A stretch of DNA of 64,000 nt from Fructobacillus evanidus (GCF_963580165.1 NZ_CAUZLM010000002.1:124001-188000), one strand, 5' to 3'; shown: positions 54,151-62,766, counted from the first letter of the stretch. Numbers and translations are program-made. Notes: generated by a model not told the origin, from the sequence alone.

Positions 54151-55368
54151 TTAGAACAAACGTGCGTTGGGTTTATTATAACCATAATCTTCCATGACTT
54201 GCTCGCGGAATTCCAAGAGGCGGTCTTCTTCAATGGCAGTCCGCATTTCTTCCATTAAATTCAACAGATAGCGTAGGTTATGCTCAGAAGCAATCTGTGC
54301 TCCCAGCAATTCATTGGCATTAAAGAGATGGTGCAAATAAGACCGCGATAGGTTTTGATAAGGACTATAAGATGGTAAATCATATTGCGCTAGATTGCCA
54401 AACTGATTTGTTCGGATTGGATTTTTTGAATAATATTCCAAATCAGGATCAATGGGTGAAAAGTCATTCTTATACTTCGAATTCTTAATCACCACTCGAC
54501 CGCGCTTGGTCATTAGTGTTCCCTTACGGCCGACTCGCGTTGGTAAGACACAGTCAAACATGTCCACCCCGCGGATAACAGAATCGATTAGGGAATCAGG
54601 AGCAGCCACCCCCATCAAATACCGGGGCTTGTCTTCCGGTAAGATTGGCATGGTAAAGTCCAAGACTCGGTTCATTTCTTTCTTTGATTCACCAACGGAT
54701 AAACCACCCACGGCGTAACCTGGCAAATCCATCTTGACTAATTCCTTAGCGGATTCAGTCCGTAAATCACGAAAACCAGCTCCCTGGACAATTCCAAACA
54801 AAGCCTGAGTATCGGTCTTCTTGTGATACTGTTGTGCCCGGTCCGCCCAGCGCAATGACCGTTGCATGGAATCCCGGATATACTCATAGGTTTCAAAATA
54901 AGGAATCGCTTCGTCCAGTTGCATCATCACATCAGAACCCAAATTGTTCTGGATGCGCATGGCTACTTCTGGTGACAAAAACATCTTGTCGCCGTTCACG
55001 TGGTTACGAAAGGTTGCCCCCTCTTCACTCAACTTACGCGAATCGGATAACGAGAAGACCTGAAAGCCACCAGAGTCAGTTAAGATGGCCTGATCCCAGC
55101 CCATATACTTGTGCAAACCACCGGCCTCGGCAATTAATTCATCCCCGGGACGGACCCATAAATGGTAGGTATTGGCCAAGATAAACTGTGAACCAATTTC
55201 CTTCAATGTTCGATTGTTCACACCCTTAACGGCACCCTGCGTTCCAACCGGCATAAACATTGGGGTTTCAAAGGTTCCATGGGGAGTGTGTAACCGGCCA
55301 CGACGTGCACCGGTATGTTTTTCAGTATGAAGGTGTTCGTACCAAACGGCACCCTTTTGCTGTGTCAT
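54151..55368 (-). CDS. tgt: tRNA-guanine transglycosylase
   Basis: The protein has 405 residues. Family motifs include GTQGAVKGVNNRTLKEIGSQF, ILTDSGGFQVFSL (the catalytic Asp region), FGIVQGAGFRDLR, GYAVGGLSVGE and FDCVLPTRVGRKGTLMT. The usual C-terminal zinc-site cysteines are absent: the C-terminal segment reads SYLHHLFNANELLGAQI where bacterial Tgt typically has CxCxxC followed by YLHHL. It would exchange guanine-34 for preQ1 in tRNAs with GUN anticodons. The missing zinc cysteines deserve a check of activity. Confidence 0.9.
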   Translation of the reverse strand: MTQQKGAVWYEHLHTEKHTGARRGRLHTPHGTFETPMFMPVGTQGAVKGVNNRTLKEIGSQFILANTYHLWVRPGDELIAEAGGLHKYMGWDQAILTDSGGFQVFSLSDSRKLSEEGATFRNHVNGDKMFLSPEVAMRIQNNLGSDVMMQLDEAIPYFETYEYIRDSMQRSLRWADRAQQYHKKTDTQALFGIVQGAGFRDLRTESAKELVKMDLPGYAVGGLSVGESKKEMNRVLDFTMPILPEDKPRYLMGVAAPDSLIDSVIRGVDMFDCVLPTRVGRKGTLMTKRGRVVIKNSKYKNDFSPIDPDLEYYSKNPIRTNQFGNLAQYDLPSYSPYQNLSRSYLHHLFNANELLGAQIASEHNLRYLLNLMEEMRTAIEEDRLLEFREQVMEDYGYNKPNARLF

Positions 55369-55537
55369 ATTTCACCTGCTTCAAAAAATTTTCACTATGC
55401 CCATTATAACACGGTCCATCTTGGAAGCGGCTAATGCGCAAATTAGTCTGAAAAACGACCCGCCAACACCATTATTGAGTGTTATGATACTATTGTTAAA
55501 TTGACTGTAAGCTAAAAACGAGAAAGCTGGTTATATA

Positions 55538-56056
55538 ATGGAGCAAAATTATATCGCTCGGATGCGAGCAAAAGTTGGTCACGAAGGCATGATTTTCCCT
55601 TCTGCCTGGGGCGTCCTTTGGAATGAAAACCATGATGCTATTTTATTAGAAAAGCGTGGTGATTCAAAGAATGGCTACGGCTTCCCTGGTGGTTTCTTGG
55701 AGTACGGTGAATCACCAATGCAAGCCGTCGTCCGTGAGTTTAAAGAAGAAACAAACCTGGACGTCGAAGTGGTCCGCCTCTTAGGCGTTGCTAGCCACGT
55801 GACCGATAAAAATTCCTGGGGTGATGCCCAAGAGACCTTGTCAATGGGCTTTGAGGTCCGCTTGGTACCCGGCGCCAGCGCAGCTGATTTGGTCGTTGAT
55901 GGCGATGAAACGTTGGCCGCCGACTTTATTCCGGTTAACCCAAGGCCAGAAATGTTTGTTCCCGCTGCTGCGGAAACGCTCGAACGTGTTTTGACTGAAA
56001 ATGAAGCAAGCAACCGACCTTGGTTACGCGAATCTGTTTCAAACAAAAAGGCCTAA
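55538..56056 (+). CDS. NUDIX hydrolase
   Basis: The protein has 172 residues. The Nudix box GGFLEYGESPMQAVVREFKE continues with ETNLDV (about residues 50-75), matching GX5EX7REUXEEXGU with Asn in place of the last Gly. It begins with YIARMRAKVGHEGMIFPSAWG, found in a class of Firmicutes Nudix proteins related to ADP-ribose or nucleotide pyrophosphatases. Substrate unknown. A terminator overlaps its stop codon. Confidence 0.9.
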   Translation: MEQNYIARMRAKVGHEGMIFPSAWGVLWNENHDAILLEKRGDSKNGYGFPGGFLEYGESPMQAVVREFKEETNLDVEVVRLLGVASHVTDKNSWGDAQETLSMGFEVRLVPGASAADLVVDGDETLAADFIPVNPRPEMFVPAAAETLERVLTENEASNRPWLRESVSNKKA

Positions 56057-56066
56057 GGCCTTTTTT
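56045..56066 (+). terminator. Terminator overlapping the NUDIX stop
   Basis: AAAAAGGCCT and AGGCCTTTTT surround a single A and are followed by T; the stop codon lies in the hairpin centre. Confidence 0.85.
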
Positions 56067-56246
56067 ATTTTGTCCTGAACCCTTCATTTAAAACTAACAA
56101 GAAATTGAATCAAAATTTGAATAAATCAGCCTCCGTCACACCTAATTCGTCTGATAAACCTTCACACCCGTGTTCTTTAATATTTAAAAATAATCTTTAG
56201 TTTATTTTAGTTAACTGCCCTAATTTTGTATAACATTTTAAAATAA

Positions 56247-56275
56247 TGATTGTTATTTTTAAATTATGATATAAT
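56247..56275 (+). promoter_or_regulatory. Extended -10 promoter of the structured RNA
   Basis: TGATATAAT (56267-56275) is an extended -10 (TGnTATAAT); a weak TGATTG -35 lies at 56247-56252 with a 17-bp spacer. The upstream 180 bp (56067-56246) is A/T-rich with no gene. Confidence 0.65.
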
Positions 56276-56279
56276 TTAG

Positions 56280-56516
56280 GTGCTAGGAACGTGGTGGCAG
56301 TATCCTTATATGAATACTTGTCTTAATTCCTACTTCTATTGTTCGACATTTGGTAAACAGGATTCTTTCGTGTAATCAATGAGTTCCTAACTATATTTCT
56401 AGCACGTTTCCCGAAAAAATTCATTTCTTATTCCACCCTGTTTACCTTTCCATTAATTCTTTCGCTGCCACCAAGTTACTAGCCACTTTTGGACTGGAAA
56501 ATACCAGTCCTTTTTT
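56280..56516 (+). ncRNA. Unassigned structured non-coding RNA, ~236 nt
   Basis: A closing helix joins GCTAG-AAC-TGGTGGCAG (56282-56300) to CTGCCACCA-GTT-CTAGC (56465-56483), about 17 bp with two mismatches. An internal perfect 10-bp helix pairs GGTAAACAGG (56352-56361) with CCTGTTTACC (56437-56446). The transcript ends with GGACTGG/CCAGTCC and six Ts (56491-56516). No open frame of note is inside and the promoter is well placed. The layout, a long closing stem with a large asymmetric loop and a distal stem, could fit 6S RNA, but I do not recognise conserved 6S sequence. It lacks the signature motifs of RNase P RNA, tmRNA and SRP RNA. Confidence 0.65.
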
Positions 56517-56792
56517 GGTGCTAAGTTTCTCTAATTTTTTTGACCCCTAACTTCCTCTGGAATTTTTATTGCTGACGTCCGTTGCATTCTTTTGCTGCTG
56601 AAATCTTCTTCACTTTTTGTCGCTAACGTCCATGCACTTTTTTTCTTTCAAGCACCTTCTGCCCTGCATTTTTTGTTAAAGACTGGTAGACTACTATTAA
56701 TTAGTGTCACTCTGATTGAAAGTTTGTATCTTGAACTTTCGCAATCCCTTGCGGGTTTTGCCAAATATTTTATTTGAAAGCTGGTTTTTTTC
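56517..56792. other. Pyrimidine-rich intergenic stretch without a gene
   Basis: This 276-bp stretch is T-rich on the plus strand and carries loose repeats of GCTGACGTCC / GCTAACGTCC (56570s and 56620s). Near its end two small hairpins lie in tandem: GAAAGTT/AACTTTC and CGCAA/TTGCG, the latter followed by GGTTTT. I see no coding sequence. Confidence 0.5.
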
Positions 56793-57533
56793 ATGATTGC
56801 AATTTTCTATGGTTTCCTAATTGGTTGCTTTGTTACCTTGATTGGTGGCGGAGGTGCCACTTTTTACCTTGGGGTTTTAACCTCGACTTTAGGCATGTCG
56901 ACAGTCGTCGCTGTCCCAACCTCTCTCTTAATTGCTGTCTTCGCCCTCTTTTCGGGCATGGTAACACAGTGGCGGTTAAAGAATATCGAAAGTAAGCTTG
57001 GTAATCGATTGATTATTGCTGGGATTCCAGGCATCATCATCGGTACCGCCGTTTCCCGATTTATTCCCGTCGCCGTTTATAATATCGGCGTTGGGATTTT
57101 GCTAACAGGCATGGGCCTGATTGTGGTCATCAAAAATTTCCGCAAGAAAAAAGAAAACGAAAAGCCCAATGAAAACAGTAAGGTTGCCCCACTCTTTGGC
57201 CTGATTTCTGGCCTCATGGTTGGTTTCGGCGGCCTATCAGGTGGCTCAGCCACCGTGGCGGGCCTGTCAATTATGAATGTTCCTGCGGTTAAGGCCGCTG
57301 GTACGACAACCTACGTTCTATGGGTCTTGGCTGTCGTCGGGCTCATCAGCCACTTACTGAGTGGTGGTCCCATTTCTTGGACAGCCGGCCTCTACCTGAT
57401 GATTGGTGGCGTGGCTGGTTCGATTCTGACACCCCTCGTTCTCAAACAATTCGATCCAAAAAAGATTAACAAGTTTTTATCGCCCTTTATCGGCTTTGTG
57501 ATTATGTACTTTGGTATTCGGTTGTTCTTTTAA
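56793..57533 (+). CDS. TauE/SafE-family (sulfite exporter-like) membrane protein
   Basis: The protein has 246 residues with seven or eight membrane helices. GFLIGCFVTLIGGGGATFYLGVL near residue 6 and GLISGLMVGFGGLSGGSATVAG near 138 are the repeated GGGG-type motifs of the TauE family (DUF81). Members are implicated in export of sulfite or organosulfonates, but most are uncharacterised. The ribosome binding site is weak. It is monocistronic with its own terminator. Confidence 0.86.
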   Translation: MIAIFYGFLIGCFVTLIGGGGATFYLGVLTSTLGMSTVVAVPTSLLIAVFALFSGMVTQWRLKNIESKLGNRLIIAGIPGIIIGTAVSRFIPVAVYNIGVGILLTGMGLIVVIKNFRKKKENEKPNENSKVAPLFGLISGLMVGFGGLSGGSATVAGLSIMNVPAVKAAGTTTYVLWVLAVVGLISHLLSGGPISWTAGLYLMIGGVAGSILTPLVLKQFDPKKINKFLSPFIGFVIMYFGIRLFF

Positions 57534-57541
57534 CAATACAG

Positions 57542-57590
57542 AAAAGGAAACCACTGATTAGGCATCCCCTGATCGGTTGTTTCCTTTTTT
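57542..57590. terminator. Terminator between TauE and SDR genes
   Basis: AAAAGGAAAC and GTTTCCTTTT flank an inner ATTAGG/CCTGAT helix. It serves the plus-strand gene and possibly also the convergent TPP-riboswitch operon. Confidence 0.85.
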
Positions 57591-57637
57591 CATTTAAGAT
57601 ATTCAAACAAGCACCTGATATAAAAACAGATAGTCTG

Positions 57638-58405
57638 TCAATTCATGGTGAGACCACCATCGACTGTAATGCACTGGCCAGTCACATTATTGGAGAGTCT
57701 TGAAGCTAAATAAAGGGCCGTTCCAGCCACATCGTCTGGGACAGTTAATCGCTTGGTTGCCGATAGCGCCAGCAACTGTTCACGCACGTCATTACCAGTG
57801 GCGCTACTCGAATCCGTCGGATAAGTCAGCCCAGGTGCAATTGTATTCACTCGAATACCAAAAGGCCCAAGATCTTTTGCTAATGCCCGGGAATAGCCTA
57901 ATAAGGCAGCCTTTGCGGTAATGTAATCATGGTACGGGACCGTTGGCTGTTGAACAAGATTACTAGTCATCTGAATAATCCGACCAGACTGGTTTGCCTT
58001 TAACAAAGGTAAAGCAGCCTGGTTGACATTGTAGGCAGCCTTGACTGCCCCCTCAAATTGTTCCTGATAGTCATTCCACGGCATCAATTCTGCATGAAGA
58101 CGGGTTTTGGGATTAAAACTGTAGTGTCTTAGGGCATTATTCACAACGATATCCAAACCAGCAAAATTATCATCGATCGTCGTCATCATTTTCTGCACTG
58201 CCTGCTCATCGCAAACATCCGCAGCTAAAGCTACTGCTTGTCCCCCAGCTGCTTGGATTTCTTGCACAACTGCAGCCGCTTTTTCCTAATTTTTCAAGAA
58301 ATTGACGATAACGAGTGCGCCCTCAGCAGCAAATTGTTTGGCAATGGCAGCGCCGATTCCACGGCTAGCACCAGTCACTAGTGCCACTTGATTTTCTAAT
58401 AGCAT
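57638..58405 (-). pseudogene. Short-chain dehydrogenase/reductase (FabG-like) with an internal TAG
   Basis: From the ATG at 58405 the frame reads MLLENQVALVTGASRGIGAA, the SDR cofactor motif, to VIVNFLKN and then TAG at 58288-58286 (codon 40). The same frame continues to 57638 with the catalytic YHDYITAKAAL (Tyr/Lys), NNALRHYS and the C-terminal CITVDGGL. A single nonsense mutation therefore interrupts an otherwise intact ~255-residue NAD(P)H-dependent reductase. It starts 2 nt after the LuxC-like gene, with GGAG 8 nt upstream. An internal ATG at 58267 could only give a product without the cofactor motif. Confidence 0.88.
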
Positions 58406-58407
58406 CT

Positions 58408-59898
58408 TTACCACTCCACATCTAGATCCAAGTGTTCAGCCAAACTTTCTGCACTTGACTCAATATCCGTAAACCGCAACAAATCTAATAAATTAAAATG
58501 ACCATCATGGTGCCAACCAGGCCGCGCCCGAGTCATCTCACCTAAAGCGGTAATTCGGCACAGACCCGCTTGACCCAAAACATTCGTGATTGATAACAAA
58601 CGTTTTGGTGCTACTGCGACACCGGCAGTTTGTAAATACTGACGATAGGGTTTTAAGTAGTTCGGCACAGTCAGTAAATCATCAACAGCCACTACATGCA
58701 CAAACCGATTTAATGGTGAACTCGTAAAGGTTGGCTGATCGTGGTAAACAACGGTCCAATCTGTCTTTTTCGGACTAGAAAAGACCGTCAAGCTGTCATC
58801 ATCAATTGCTTCTAATTGAAATTGCGCACGTAAACGGTTAATGGCTGTTGCCTGTTGGTCATCAAGACTCGCCCGGGGCCATCGTTGTTGCTTGCTGGCC
58901 AAATCAGCTGCTAACGCACTGGCAAAGTCCTTTGGCAACAAAGCACCACCGCGTTCAACGAAAATACACTGTGGCGACAGACAGCTTTGCTGGTCATAAA
59001 TCGCTATGTCCGCACCCGCCCGATTAACGGTGTCTTGGTAACGGTCTGTCGCCAATGACTCTTGGCCAACCAGGGCAAAGCTGATTTTATAGCCATAATG
59101 CAAAAATAAATGGCCGTCCGGCACTAATGCCTGAACCTTCTTCACAGATTGGTCGGAACCATAAGCAATCGTAGCATCCGTGTTGGCCGCGGCCGCCTCT
59201 TCGACTGCCGGTTTGCTCCCCCCCTTCCACGGAAAAATCGCCAAACAGCCCGCTAACCTCGGTTCCACTTCTAATAAACTTTGGCCAAAGAGCACCGGAA
59301 AAAGTGGTTCAGCAAAGGAAGTTTTCCCAAAGCTAGCTGACTTTACCAACAATGTCATCACAAGTGACCAAACCTGAAGGCCCGGAATATTACCGGAAAA
59401 AACGTGAAAACTTGTCTTAGGGCCATAGGCCTTCGTCAAGCTCCCTGATGCTTGTGGCTGAAAAGCATCCAAAATCGCTGGATTTGCCAATTCCGTATTT
59501 AAAAACCGGCGCAACTCTTTGGTACGAAATAGGCGCGTATAACGCCTGATTTCTAAGTTAATGGTTTCCTCGCTGTATCCCGTAATGACCGGTAATAACT
59601 TTAATGCCAACTGACGCTCTTTGTACTCCGGATTCGTCCATTTTTCGGCGGCAGCACTAATTATCGTCACGATTTGTTCAACCGAAAGTTGACTTAAAAA
59701 AATCTGCTGATGGTCTTCCAACGCCTCAATGGTCGCTTTGACTTCTTCCTTCGTCAAATCAGGATACTGTAAGTCATAGCGTTGATTGCCCACCAAAATC
59801 GACCAGGTTTCCAATCGGTCAAATTGACTCTCGTTTGGTGCCAAGAACAAGTTAATTTTTGTTGTCTCTACTTCTTCAGCCATTAAGACCTCTTTCAT
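58408..59898 (-). CDS. LuxC-like acyl reductase
   Basis: The protein has 496 residues, near the LuxC length. Family features are FHVFSGNIPGLQVWSLVMTL (about 164-183), GSKPAVEEA near 227 and HYGYKISFALVG near 267, with the catalytic cysteine at residue 306 in YDQQSCLSPQCIFVE. LuxC reduces an acyl thioester to an aldehyde with NADPH, taking the acyl group from LuxE, which the overlapping upstream gene encodes (ATGA). A second ATG at 59883 has a better ribosome binding site (AGAGG) and may be the true start. No luciferase genes are present, so the product is not for light. Confidence 0.9.
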   Translation of the reverse strand: MKEVLMAEEVETTKINLFLAPNESQFDRLETWSILVGNQRYDLQYPDLTKEEVKATIEALEDHQQIFLSQLSVEQIVTIISAAAEKWTNPEYKERQLALKLLPVITGYSEETINLEIRRYTRLFRTKELRRFLNTELANPAILDAFQPQASGSLTKAYGPKTSFHVFSGNIPGLQVWSLVMTLLVKSASFGKTSFAEPLFPVLFGQSLLEVEPRLAGCLAIFPWKGGSKPAVEEAAAANTDATIAYGSDQSVKKVQALVPDGHLFLHYGYKISFALVGQESLATDRYQDTVNRAGADIAIYDQQSCLSPQCIFVERGGALLPKDFASALAADLASKQQRWPRASLDDQQATAINRLRAQFQLEAIDDDSLTVFSSPKKTDWTVVYHDQPTFTSSPLNRFVHVVAVDDLLTVPNYLKPYRQYLQTAGVAVAPKRLLSITNVLGQAGLCRITALGEMTRARPGWHHDGHFNLLDLLRFTDIESSAESLAEHLDLDVEW

Positions 59899-61019
59899 AC
59901 CTGATTGGCTTGCAGTAGTTGATCAATCGAAATCGAGCACCCCTTCGCACCCGCCCCCGCGATTCGACCGAGCAAGGTAAAGCCAGCTTCATCCTGGACT
60001 GCTAAATCTTCTGTTAAAATCCCCAAACATGAGTTCCAGTTCGAAAGGTCATAATAGGCCAAAACACCCTTTTCTCCAGGCGCAACCGGTTCCAAGGTAT
60101 CGGTATCTAAAATTCTGACGCGAACCCATGCCGGTGTTTGCTTACTATAGATTGGGTCCAGCCCCTGGCTAAGGTGCCACAAGTTCTGATCATAGCACTG
60201 TGAACTGATTTCCGTCATGCCATACATATTCAAATAATAGTCACGACTAACACCAAAGGCTTCTTTCAAATCAGCTAGCAGCTGGTCTTCGCTTACTTGA
60301 CGTGACTGGCCTTTGAACCCACCAGTATCAAAGATTCGACTTTTTTCAGCCAGGTGAAAGACCAACTTCTGCTGTTTTAGGTAATCCAAAAGATGGACGT
60401 AGGAAAAACTAGCGCCTAATAGCATCACGGGACGCTGGTCCTCTTCTGCCACCTTCAAAGCAGCGACCACGCCCTGGTAATCGATGCCGTCTTCGTCGAC
60501 ATACGCTCGACTGTGTTGGTCACCAAATTCGGCAATGGCGCGACTAACATAATGAGCCAAAGAAGAATTTTCTAAGTGTTCTTCATCCGGGAAAAGACCA
60601 ATAATCGTGATTCGATCAACATCTGGGAGAACATACTGTTTGAAAGGTGCTTTCATCGATTCATTCCAAACAGCAAAAGTTGGATGGTAGCTATGACTAC
60701 GGTGGTTTTTATCCGTTGTCCCACTCGACATAAAAACAGCCTCGTCCGCCGTAATTGACGTTGTTGACAGCGTTAACTTCTTGTATCCCTGAATCGGCAT
60801 TAATGGAATGTCTTGCCACCGATGGACCATTAGTGGACTTTTTCGTTGCTGTTGCGCATATTTTTTATAGGGCAAATTATGGTCAAATTGATATTGAAAC
60901 AAATCAAGGGCCAGCCGGTTAAAATCCTCATCGCTTTCACCATGCCCGTTCATGACCTGGTACTGATTAATAAAATTCAGAATTTCTTCTTGAATCGTTG
61001 CAACTGCTGAATCACTCAT
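59895..61019 (-). CDS. LuxE-like acyl-protein synthetase
   Basis: The protein has 374 residues from the ATG at 61019, which overlaps the permease stop by 8 nt and has AAGGAAAA upstream. It shows the adenylation motif AVFMSSGTTDKNHRSHSY (about 95-111), LNMYGMTEISSQCYDQNLW near 263 and the C-terminal AGAKGCSISID with cysteine 361. This matches the LuxE acyl-carrying cysteine near residue 364. LuxE activates a carboxylic acid with ATP and holds it as a thioester for LuxC. Luminous-bacterium enzymes act on fatty acids; the substrate here is open. Confidence 0.9.
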   Translation of the reverse strand: MSDSAVATIQEEILNFINQYQVMNGHGESDEDFNRLALDLFQYQFDHNLPYKKYAQQQRKSPLMVHRWQDIPLMPIQGYKKLTLSTTSITADEAVFMSSGTTDKNHRSHSYHPTFAVWNESMKAPFKQYVLPDVDRITIIGLFPDEEHLENSSLAHYVSRAIAEFGDQHSRAYVDEDGIDYQGVVAALKVAEEDQRPVMLLGASFSYVHLLDYLKQQKLVFHLAEKSRIFDTGGFKGQSRQVSEDQLLADLKEAFGVSRDYYLNMYGMTEISSQCYDQNLWHLSQGLDPIYSKQTPAWVRVRILDTDTLEPVAPGEKGVLAYYDLSNWNSCLGILTEDLAVQDEAGFTLLGRIAGAGAKGCSISIDQLLQANQV

Positions 61020-62328
61020 GATTCTTTTCCTTTCCAAAAAATCCTGGGACGACAATTAATAGAATATGCAAGGTCACAATTGACAAGGCACCAACTAAGA
61101 TGCTATTTGAAAAGAGTGATTGATAAATACCCGAAAAGCCTTTTGCATAAGATGGCAAGGCAATGGCCAACAACAAAGACAAACCAATACTCATCCGTGT
61201 TGCTTCGCTCTTATCAGACTTCTGCAGAGTGGCAAAGCCCGTCGTCAACAAAGTCGCCGCTGCCGGCAAAAACATTCCACCAATCACTGGTGCTGGGGTC
61301 AAAGCCAGAACTGCTGCAAACTTCGGCACGAACCCTAGTAAAATCAGCAATCCCCCAGCCAATAGAATTGGCTTGCGAGAATGAACCCCCGTCAACTTCA
61401 TCACCCCTAAGTTTTGGGCAAACGCAGTGGTTGGAAAACCACCAATCAAAGAGGAAAGCATGGAGCCACCCGCTTCACCAGCAATGCCACGACTAATACG
61501 CTTTGAGCTTAATTCTTCTTTGGTAACATCGGCGGATGCTTCATAAACACCCAAAGCTTCAATCACCGCCACTAAATAAGCGATGAAGAAGGTCAAGAAA
61601 ATATCCCAATTAAAACGAAATAGTCCATACGGGAACAAGCGTGGTAGACCAAAGAGCGGTTGGCTTTTGACGCCTGACAGGTCAATCATCCCCAAGCTTG
61701 CGGCCAAAAGATTGCCCACCACAAGGGCCAACAAAAAGGAAAACTTACGCCAGTAACCGCGGCCAAACAACGATCCCAAGACAACAATCAAAGTGGTCAC
61801 AATGGCCACCAGCAAAACATTCGGTGATGCAAAGCCCTTTGTTCCGGGCGTACCCCCTAATAATTCTGACATTGTAAAACTTGAAAGCGAAACGCCGACC
61901 AAAAAAATAATGGTCCCGGTAATCGCAGGTGTCAGCTTCTTGGCTAAGCGATGAACCCAGCCAAATAACGACATCAGCAAAACAATAAAGCCACTGAGAA
62001 AGACGGCACCACCGGCGGCTGGTAATCCCCCAGTTTTACCAGCGCTAATCATTAAGGCGTCAAAGGCCGCTGAAGGGCCTTGCACAATCGGTAGCCGCGC
62101 TAATTTTGAAGCCTGAAAAATCGTCACAAGACCAGATGCCAAAAAAATGGCACTAATCAAATTCGTCGACAAAGCTAACGAGAGGCCCGCAGCCGAAGCA
62201 ACGAAAATCGGATCCAGCCAAACATTGGAAACAAAGATGTGTTGAATACTAATCAATAGTGTCTGACCGGTGCTTAATGGCACCTCTTCTTGGAAACTTT
62301 CTTGCTGCTGATGGTTCTGTTGAATCAT
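61012..62328 (-). CDS. NCS2-family nucleobase-type permease under TPP riboswitch
   Basis: The protein has 438 residues with about 12-14 membrane helices. FQASKLARLPIVQGPSAAF near 70, TPAITGTIIFLVGVSL near 133, IAYLVAVIEALGVYEAS near 250 (the glutamate used for substrate contact in UraA-type carriers) and FAQNLGVMKLTGVHSRK near 302 place it in the xanthine/uracil permease family. It opens the operon, with TTAGGAGAG upstream of the ATG. TPP control points to a thiamin-related heterocycle, for example a pyrimidine or thiazole precursor, instead of uracil or xanthine; this is inferred from the riboswitch. Confidence 0.9.
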   Translation of the reverse strand: MIQQNHQQQESFQEEVPLSTGQTLLISIQHIFVSNVWLDPIFVASAAGLSLALSTNLISAIFLASGLVTIFQASKLARLPIVQGPSAAFDALMISAGKTGGLPAAGGAVFLSGFIVLLMSLFGWVHRLAKKLTPAITGTIIFLVGVSLSSFTMSELLGGTPGTKGFASPNVLLVAIVTTLIVVLGSLFGRGYWRKFSFLLALVVGNLLAASLGMIDLSGVKSQPLFGLPRLFPYGLFRFNWDIFLTFFIAYLVAVIEALGVYEASADVTKEELSSKRISRGIAGEAGGSMLSSLIGGFPTTAFAQNLGVMKLTGVHSRKPILLAGGLLILLGFVPKFAAVLALTPAPVIGGMFLPAAATLLTTGFATLQKSDKSEATRMSIGLSLLLAIALPSYAKGFSGIYQSLFSNSILVGALSIVTLHILLIVVPGFFGKEKNHE

Positions 62329-62386
62329 TCTTTCTCTCCTAAAATTTAATTCATCAATCCACCCTGTCCGGTCTTTACCAGCAAAA

Positions 62387-62419
62387 GAAAAAGGTTGAAT
62401 TCATGATGAACTCAACCTC
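62387..62419 (-). terminator. Riboswitch expression-platform terminator
   Basis: On the minus strand AGGTTGAGTTCAT and ATGAATTCAACCT form a 13-bp stem (one G-U pair, 62418-62392) followed by TTTTTCTTTTG. It lies about 45 nt after the aptamer and before the permease, so ligand binding should cause premature termination. Confidence 0.85.
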
Positions 62420-62460
62420 AACCAAAAAGCCCTTAAAAAAAGACCCCTGTTATCGATATT

Positions 62461-62550
62461 AGTTGCATTCCTACGCTGGTATTAACCAGATCAGGTACAT
62501 AGGGTCTAAGACATTTCTGTCTAATCTCAGCGTGATGCTCCCCTTGCGAA
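62461..62550 (-). promoter_or_regulatory. TPP riboswitch (THI-box aptamer)
   Basis: The minus strand carries the conserved THI-box sequence: GGGGAGC, then CTGAGA (62530-62525), GACCC, ACCTGATCTGG (62496-62486), TAATACCAGCGTAGGAA and closing pairing. This is close to the universal TPP aptamer. It controls the permease-luxE-luxC-SDR operon, which should be on when thiamin pyrophosphate is low. Confidence 0.96.
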
Positions 62551-62566
62551 TTAATTAATTTTTTTC

Positions 62567-62596
62567 AGTATAGCATGAAATTGAAAATTAGAACAA
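62567..62596 (-). promoter_or_regulatory. Promoter of the TPP-riboswitch operon
   Basis: On the minus strand TTGTTC (62596-62591) and TATACT (62572-62567) are 18 bp apart, with TG one base before the -10 (extended -10). The start site would be just upstream of the aptamer. Confidence 0.7.
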
Positions 62597-62766
62597 ATAT
62601 AAGACACTTTTGTTCAACCTAATTTAAAACGGTTCTACTAATAGCAAAAGTCAAAGTGCGATCAACAAAAGTCAGACAAATACACTACCAGCAACAACTC
62701 TCACCTTGATGCCAATCACTAATCCCTTTTAGCTGTTTGCAATGGCACTCTATTTTGACCAATGCA

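Noticed and set aside
56280..56516. RNase P RNA, tmRNA or SRP RNA
   Set aside because: None of the hallmark conserved motifs or the right size are present; 6S RNA is left open.
57638..62328. Bioluminescence (lux) operon
   Set aside because: LuxC- and LuxE-like genes are present but luxA, luxB and luxD are not, and a TPP riboswitch controls the operon.
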